From: Pseudomonas sp. 10-1B
GTDB lineage: Bacteria; Pseudomonadota; Gammaproteobacteria; Pseudomonadales; Pseudomonadaceae
Length of the DNA: 64,000 nt
NCBI RefSeq assembly: GCF_000935045.1
Contig: NZ_JYKS01000011.1
Span: forward strand, 1-64,000
Reading direction: 5' to 3'
The stretch's first letter is position 1. Each line of letters starts with the position of its first letter. Below are positions 60,267-64,000 of the stretch, piece after piece. A program made the position numbers and the translations under genes. The notes beneath the pieces are model-generated. The model made no database searches, was not told where the DNA came from, and worked only from the letters and a program-made list of their open reading frames with translations.

Positions 60267-60947
60267 ATGCGCATTATTGCCTTGGCGTTTTTGCTGTGCC
60301 TGGCCAGCGTGAGCGAAGCTGCACAAATGCCGCTGTCCGTTCTACCGGGCGGCGCCGTGGTGTTCAAACCCATCCAGAGTGTGCGGGAACGCAAGTTCGC
60401 CGACCTGGTGCAACAGAAAACCGACTTCAGCTGCGGCGCCGCCGCGCTGGCGACCATCCTGCGCCAGGCCTACTGGCTGGATGTGGACGAACAACAGATC
60501 ATCGAAGGCATGCTGGCCCACGCCGATCAGGACCTGGTGCGCACGCAAGGCTTCTCGATGCTCGACATGAAACGCTACGTGGAAAGCTTGGGCATGCGTG
60601 CCCGCGGTTACCGGGTGGCGCCCGAGACCCTGCACAGCGTGCGCATCCCGGTCGTGGTGCTGATGGACGTGCGCGGCTACAAGCATTTCGTGGTCATGCA
60701 GAAGGTCGACAAGGGTTGGGTGTACGTCGGTGACCCGGTACTGGGCCACAGACGCTACAAGGTCGACGATTTTCTCAAGGGCTGGAACGGCATCATCTTC
60801 GCCGTGATCGGCCAAGGCTACGACAAGAACAACATCTTGCTTGACCCGCCCCTGCCCCTGACCGCCAAAGGCCGGGTGAACAATTTCACCCCGGTGCAGG
60901 ATGCAGAGCTGCTGGATTTCGGTTTCATCCGAAGCGACTTCTTCTAA
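60267..60947 (+). CDS. fapD: Fap operon C39-type peptidase FapD
   Basis: This 226-residue protein has a signal peptide (M-R-I-I-A-L-A-F-L-L-C-L-A-S) and a C39 cysteine-peptidase fold. The catalytic cysteine is in D-F-S-C-G-A-A-A-L, the histidine in K-H-F-V-V-M and the aspartate in V-G-D-P-V-L-G. It is thought to process Fap components during export. Start 60267 is chosen because the upstream in-frame extension lies in the terminator stem. Confidence 0.92.
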   Translation: MRIIALAFLLCLASVSEAAQMPLSVLPGGAVVFKPIQSVRERKFADLVQQKTDFSCGAAALATILRQAYWLDVDEQQIIEGMLAHADQDLVRTQGFSMLDMKRYVESLGMRARGYRVAPETLHSVRIPVVVLMDVRGYKHFVVMQKVDKGWVYVGDPVLGHRRYKVDDFLKGWNGIIFAVIGQGYDKNNILLDPPLPLTAKGRVNNFTPVQDAELLDFGFIRSDFF

Positions 60948-60991
60948 CGACACTTCTAACGATAAGGAGCACGACGCTCCGGGAGCATCCC

Positions 60992-61756
60992 ATGAAGAAT
61001 CCATTCTGGCTCGTAATGGCTTGCCTGGCCGCCAGCCTGCCGACCCACGCTGAAACGTTCAAACCCATCGAACTGAAGGACCAGGAGTTGGCGAACTTGC
61101 GTGGTCGCTATGTACTGCCGGGCCGGATTGTCAGTTTCGGCATCGTCATGACCAGCACCTGGCAGAATGCCAACGGTGAAATGATCGGTGCCACCTCCAC
61201 CCTGCAGATCCAGCAGTCCACCATCAAGCCCCAGTTCTATGTGTCGATGATCGATAAAAAAAGCACTGGCCAGTCGCAAACCTCTAACGCCGGCTCGGCA
61301 ACGGGGCCGGGGACCGGTACCGTCACGGGCGGCAGCGGGCTCAACACCACCCAAGGTGTTACCCAGGTAGTGCGCGCAGCAGGTGACAACAACACCGCTT
61401 ACAACAATGTCGACATCAACGTCACCAAGGCCAACCAGGCACCCACCACGCAACCCCAGGGCCAGGTACTGGCAGCGGGCCAGAGATTGGTCGGCGAAAA
61501 TGGCGCAGGTTCGCTCAGCGTGTCCTCCACCGGCGTGGGTGTGCAACTGAACATCAATGCCAACAACAACCAGGGCAGCAGCGTGCAACGCCTGGCCCAG
61601 GGTGGGCTGATGCAGAATTCGACCCTGCTGGGCAATGGTAACCGAGTCAACAACCTCACCTCCCTCAATGTGGTCATGCGCGAGAACGTGCCAACAGCCG
61701 CATCGCTGAACGGAAGCCTGGATCAACTCAAAGGCCTTCGCACATTCGGATACTGA
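60992..61756 (+). CDS. fapE: Fap accessory protein FapE
   Basis: This 254-residue exported protein has a signal peptide ending T-H-A-E (about 17-20). The C-terminal two thirds are rich in N, Q, G and S, including [11 protein letters not shown]. FapE is found in extracellular Fap fibres in small amounts. GGGAGC precedes the ATG. Confidence 0.9.
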   Translation: MKNPFWLVMACLAASLPTHAETFKPIELKDQELANLRGRYVLPGRIVSFGIVMTSTWQNANGEMIGATSTLQIQQSTIKPQFYVSMIDKKSTGQSQTSNAGSATGPGTGTVTGGSGLNTTQGVTQVVRAAGDNNTAYNNVDINVTKANQAPTTQPQGQVLAAGQRLVGENGAGSLSVSSTGVGVQLNINANNNQGSSVQRLAQGGLMQNSTLLGNGNRVNNLTSLNVVMRENVPTAASLNGSLDQLKGLRTFGY

Positions 61757-61802
61757 TCTACGCTCAGTCTCATCGAAAGTAGTTGGAAGGGACGGCAAAC
61801 CC

Positions 61803-63083
61803 ATGCAACGGTCTTTAACGCTCAAAGCTTTTGTGTGTTTGACTACCTTGGCTCCGGCCACTTTGCTCTACGCAGCCACCGACCCTCAGGTCGAGGCCCT
61901 CAAGCAGGAACTGATCGAACTGAAACGCCGCTACGAAGCCCAGCAGCAAGCGTTGATGGTGCTGGAGCAGCGCGTACGCCAAGTCGAGGAAGCCCCGGCA
62001 GCGCCGCCACCCAAACGCCTGGTCAAATCCCCCGCCGAAGGGGTCAAGGGCGCGCAGACTGTCGCCTCCGGCGCGCCAGGTACCACCGGCAGCTCCTACG
62101 GCCAGGCACTGACCGCCGATTCCGAGCCGGCGCAGAGCGTGTCCAACCTGTACGACGAGGCCAGCGGCTTCTTTGGTGGCGGCAAATTCAGCTTCGAAAC
62201 CGGCCTGACCTATACCCATTACGACACTCGTGCGCTGACGCTCAACGGCTTCCTGGCGCTGGACTCCATTTTCCTGGGCAATATCAACCTGGACCGCATC
62301 AAGGCGGATAACTGGACCCTGGACCTGACCGCGCGCTACAACCTGGCACAGCGCTGGCAGTTCGACATCAACGTGCCGGTGGTATACCGCGAATCCACCT
62401 ACTCGTCCGGTGGGGCGGGCGGCGCCGGGCCGACCACCTCCGACGAAACCGTCACCCGCGACCCGGAAATCGGCGATATCAACGTCGGCGTCGCCTACAA
62501 GTTCCTCGACGAGTCGGAGACCTGGCCCGATGCCGTGGCCACCCTGCGCATCAAGGCCCCCACCGGCAAGGACCCGTACGGCATCAAGCTGCGCGAAGTA
62601 CCCGGCAACGACAACCTGTCGGTACCCGAGAGCCTGCCGACCGGCAACGGCGTATGGTCGATCACCCCGGGCATCTCGTTGGTCAAGACCTTCGACCCGG
62701 CCGTACTGTTCGCCAGCCTGTCCTACACCTACAACATGGAGGACTCGTTCAGCGACATCAGCCCGCAGGTCAACAGCAAGGTGCCAGGTGACGTGAAGCT
62801 CGGCGACTCATGGCAGATCGGCGGTGGTATCGCCTTTGCCCTGAACGAGAAGATGAGCATGTCGTTCTCGGTTTCCGACCAGTTCGCCGGCAAGAGCAAG
62901 ATCAAGCCGGATGGCGGCGACTGGCAATCGATCTCCAACAGTGACTACAACGCCGCCAACTTCAACATCGGCATGACCTTCGCCGCCACCAACAACCTGA
63001 CTATCGTACCCAACCTGTCCATTGGTCTGACCGATGACGCGCCGGACTTCTCCTTCAGCCTGAAATTCCCCTACTACTTCTGA
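61803..63083 (+). CDS. fapF: Outer-membrane amyloid export pore FapF
   Basis: This 426-residue protein has a signal peptide (about 1-22). A coiled-coil N-terminal region follows (about 25-62, [15 protein letters not shown]), which forms a trimer and gates the pore. A linker of about 60 residues leads to a 12-strand beta barrel ending F-P-Y-Y-F. It exports FapB and FapC. A terminator follows. Confidence 0.94.
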   Translation: MQRSLTLKAFVCLTTLAPATLLYAATDPQVEALKQELIELKRRYEAQQQALMVLEQRVRQVEEAPAAPPPKRLVKSPAEGVKGAQTVASGAPGTTGSSYGQALTADSEPAQSVSNLYDEASGFFGGGKFSFETGLTYTHYDTRALTLNGFLALDSIFLGNINLDRIKADNWTLDLTARYNLAQRWQFDINVPVVYRESTYSSGGAGGAGPTTSDETVTRDPEIGDINVGVAYKFLDESETWPDAVATLRIKAPTGKDPYGIKLREVPGNDNLSVPESLPTGNGVWSITPGISLVKTFDPAVLFASLSYTYNMEDSFSDISPQVNSKVPGDVKLGDSWQIGGGIAFALNEKMSMSFSVSDQFAGKSKIKPDGGDWQSISNSDYNAANFNIGMTFAATNNLTIVPNLSIGLTDDAPDFSFSLKFPYYF

Positions 63084-63095
63084 CACTTGCCATCG

Positions 63096-63125
63096 GCCGG
63101 GCCCGCACCAGCGTGCCCGGCTTTT
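63096..63125 (+). terminator. Rho-independent terminator of the fap operon
   Basis: GCCGGGC (63096-63102) pairs with GCCCGGC (63115-63121). An inner CGC/GCG stem closes around ACCA, and TTTT follows. It lies 12 bp after the fapF stop. Confidence 0.88.
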
Positions 63126-63219
63126 GCTTACCAGCCTTATAACCGACCGCTTTCCCTGCCCTGGCCTGTTATCATCCAGCACAGATGCATGACGATTTAA
63201 TGGCAAAAGGGAAGTTTTT

Positions 63220-64000
63220 GTGAAGAACCTGTCAGACCACTCACGTACCCGGCTTGTCGCCTTGGCGGTCCTGGTGCTGGTGATCCCACTGGGTACGCGC
63301 GCCATGCTGGGTTGGTCCAGTCCACTCGGTTACCTCTCCGACCTCGCCCTCGGCAGCCTGCTGATCTTGCTGCTGCACCGCCGGCCGTGGTGGCTGGCCC
63401 TTCCCGTGCTGCTGGCCTGGGCGGCCCTTTGGGTGGCCTCGGCCGAACTGGTGAGCGCGGTGGGCCGCCTGCCCACCAGCGCCGATCTGACGTATCTGGT
63501 CGACCCGCAATTCATGGAGAATTCGACCGGTGGTGGCCTGGCCCATGCCTGGCTTCCCTGGGCCCTGGGTGCCGGCCTGCTGGCCTGGCTGGCCAGTGCC
63601 TGGCGCAGCCGCACCCAGCGCGGCCAGCCGCTGCCACGCAGGGCCTGGGCCATTCCACTGCTGCTGTTTGCTGCCCATTGGGGCAGCCAGCAACTGGCAC
63701 CTTCCGACGCCGACCAATGGCGGCAATACAACCTCACCCACCAGCTGATGTCTGCCGGGGTTGGCAACCTGCAGCGCCAGGTTGAAGGCTGGATGGGCCA
63801 GACGCAGCCCTTCACGCCGCTTTCCAGCAATGGCCTGACCCAGTCCGACCTGCATGGCCAGCGGCTGCTCGCCGGGCCAGGCAGCGCCCGCAACCTGCTG
63901 GTCATTACCGTCGAAGGCATTCCCGGGGCCTACCTGCGGCCCAACCGCCAGGCCGTGCACAGCAGCTTCGACGAAGACCTGATGCCCAAGCTCAGCCAAT
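63220..64000 (+). CDS. Sulfatase-like membrane protein, N-terminal part
   Basis: The frame is open to the window edge, so the gene is incomplete (about 260 residues seen). It begins at GTG 63220 with AAGGGA upstream. It has several N-terminal membrane helices (about 12-33, 40-60 and 65-80, with more at 105-125 and 145-160). A periplasmic domain then starts with N-L-L-V-I-T-V-E-G-I-P-G, the first strand and metal-binding region of the alkaline phosphatase/sulfatase superfamily. It probably encodes an LTA-synthase-like or phosphoethanolamine-transferase-like enzyme. Confidence 0.8.
   Translation, partial: MKNLSDHSRTRLVALAVLVLVIPLGTRAMLGWSSPLGYLSDLALGSLLILLLHRRPWWLALPVLLAWAALWVASAELVSAVGRLPTSADLTYLVDPQFMENSTGGGLAHAWLPWALGAGLLAWLASAWRSRTQRGQPLPRRAWAIPLLLFAAHWGSQQLAPSDADQWRQYNLTHQLMSAGVGNLQRQVEGWMGQTQPFTPLSSNGLTQSDLHGQRLLAGPGSARNLLVITVEGIPGAYLRPNRQAVHSSFDEDLMPKLSQ

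Overview
The window is a chromosomal segment of a Pseudomonas of the P. putida group. Supporting signs are the high GC content, the many copies of the P. putida type REP sequence (core GCCGGCAAGCC or GCGGGTAAACCCGC followed by GCTCCCAC), a complete fapABCDEF amyloid operon, a PvdQ-type acylase, and the csiD-lhgO-gabP glutarate module with its GntR regulator. It is mostly core-like chromosome. The only mobile element seen is one short MITE-like insertion, and there are no rRNA, tRNA or CRISPR features.

Region 1-17.5 kb. An E. coli-type riboflavin synthase alpha chain is followed by a YoaK-like membrane protein. Then come ProP, a zinc-type HemB, a bacterial RIO kinase, the glutarate/L-2-hydroxyglutarate module (gabP, lhgO, glaH/csiD and divergent csiR), an OmpR/EnvZ-type two-component pair, cysS-glnS, and ppiB-lpxH. 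REP clusters fill nearly every intergenic gap over 150 bp here.

Region 17.5-34 kb. A pvdQ-like acylase gene diverges from a small Fur-like winged-helix protein, with a perfect 20-bp palindrome between them. A poorly characterised block follows: an exported protein, a Mor-like phage-type regulator and two DUF2589 proteins. Next are tamA-tamB, a GNAT acetyltransferase and xthA. An ECF sigma/anti-sigma pair then diverges from a catalase-like haem protein and a cytochrome b561.

Region 34-45.5 kb. This holds an MFS exporter with a possible Fur box, an XRE-cupin regulator, and an SDR/2-hydroxychromene-2-carboxylate isomerase-like pair divergent from a TetR regulator. A 176-bp MITE with IS4-like ends and an 11-bp target duplication follows. 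Then come a bile acid:sodium symporter family protein, a class C beta-lactamase, a small gene with a long structured leader, an EamA exporter and an NCS1 permease.

Region 45.6-57 kb. An uncharacterised catabolic locus (aldolase, orphan ABC binding protein, TMADH-like flavoprotein, XRE-cupin regulator) is organised around a perfect 13-bp-arm palindrome. It is followed by azoR and its LysR neighbour, uppP, a chemoreceptor, and a nicotinamide riboside import/kinase pair (pnuC-nrk).

Region 57.5-64 kb. The fap operon carries a FapC with an unusually long two-part low-complexity linker and no cysteine. A sulfatase-like membrane protein gene runs off the end of the window.
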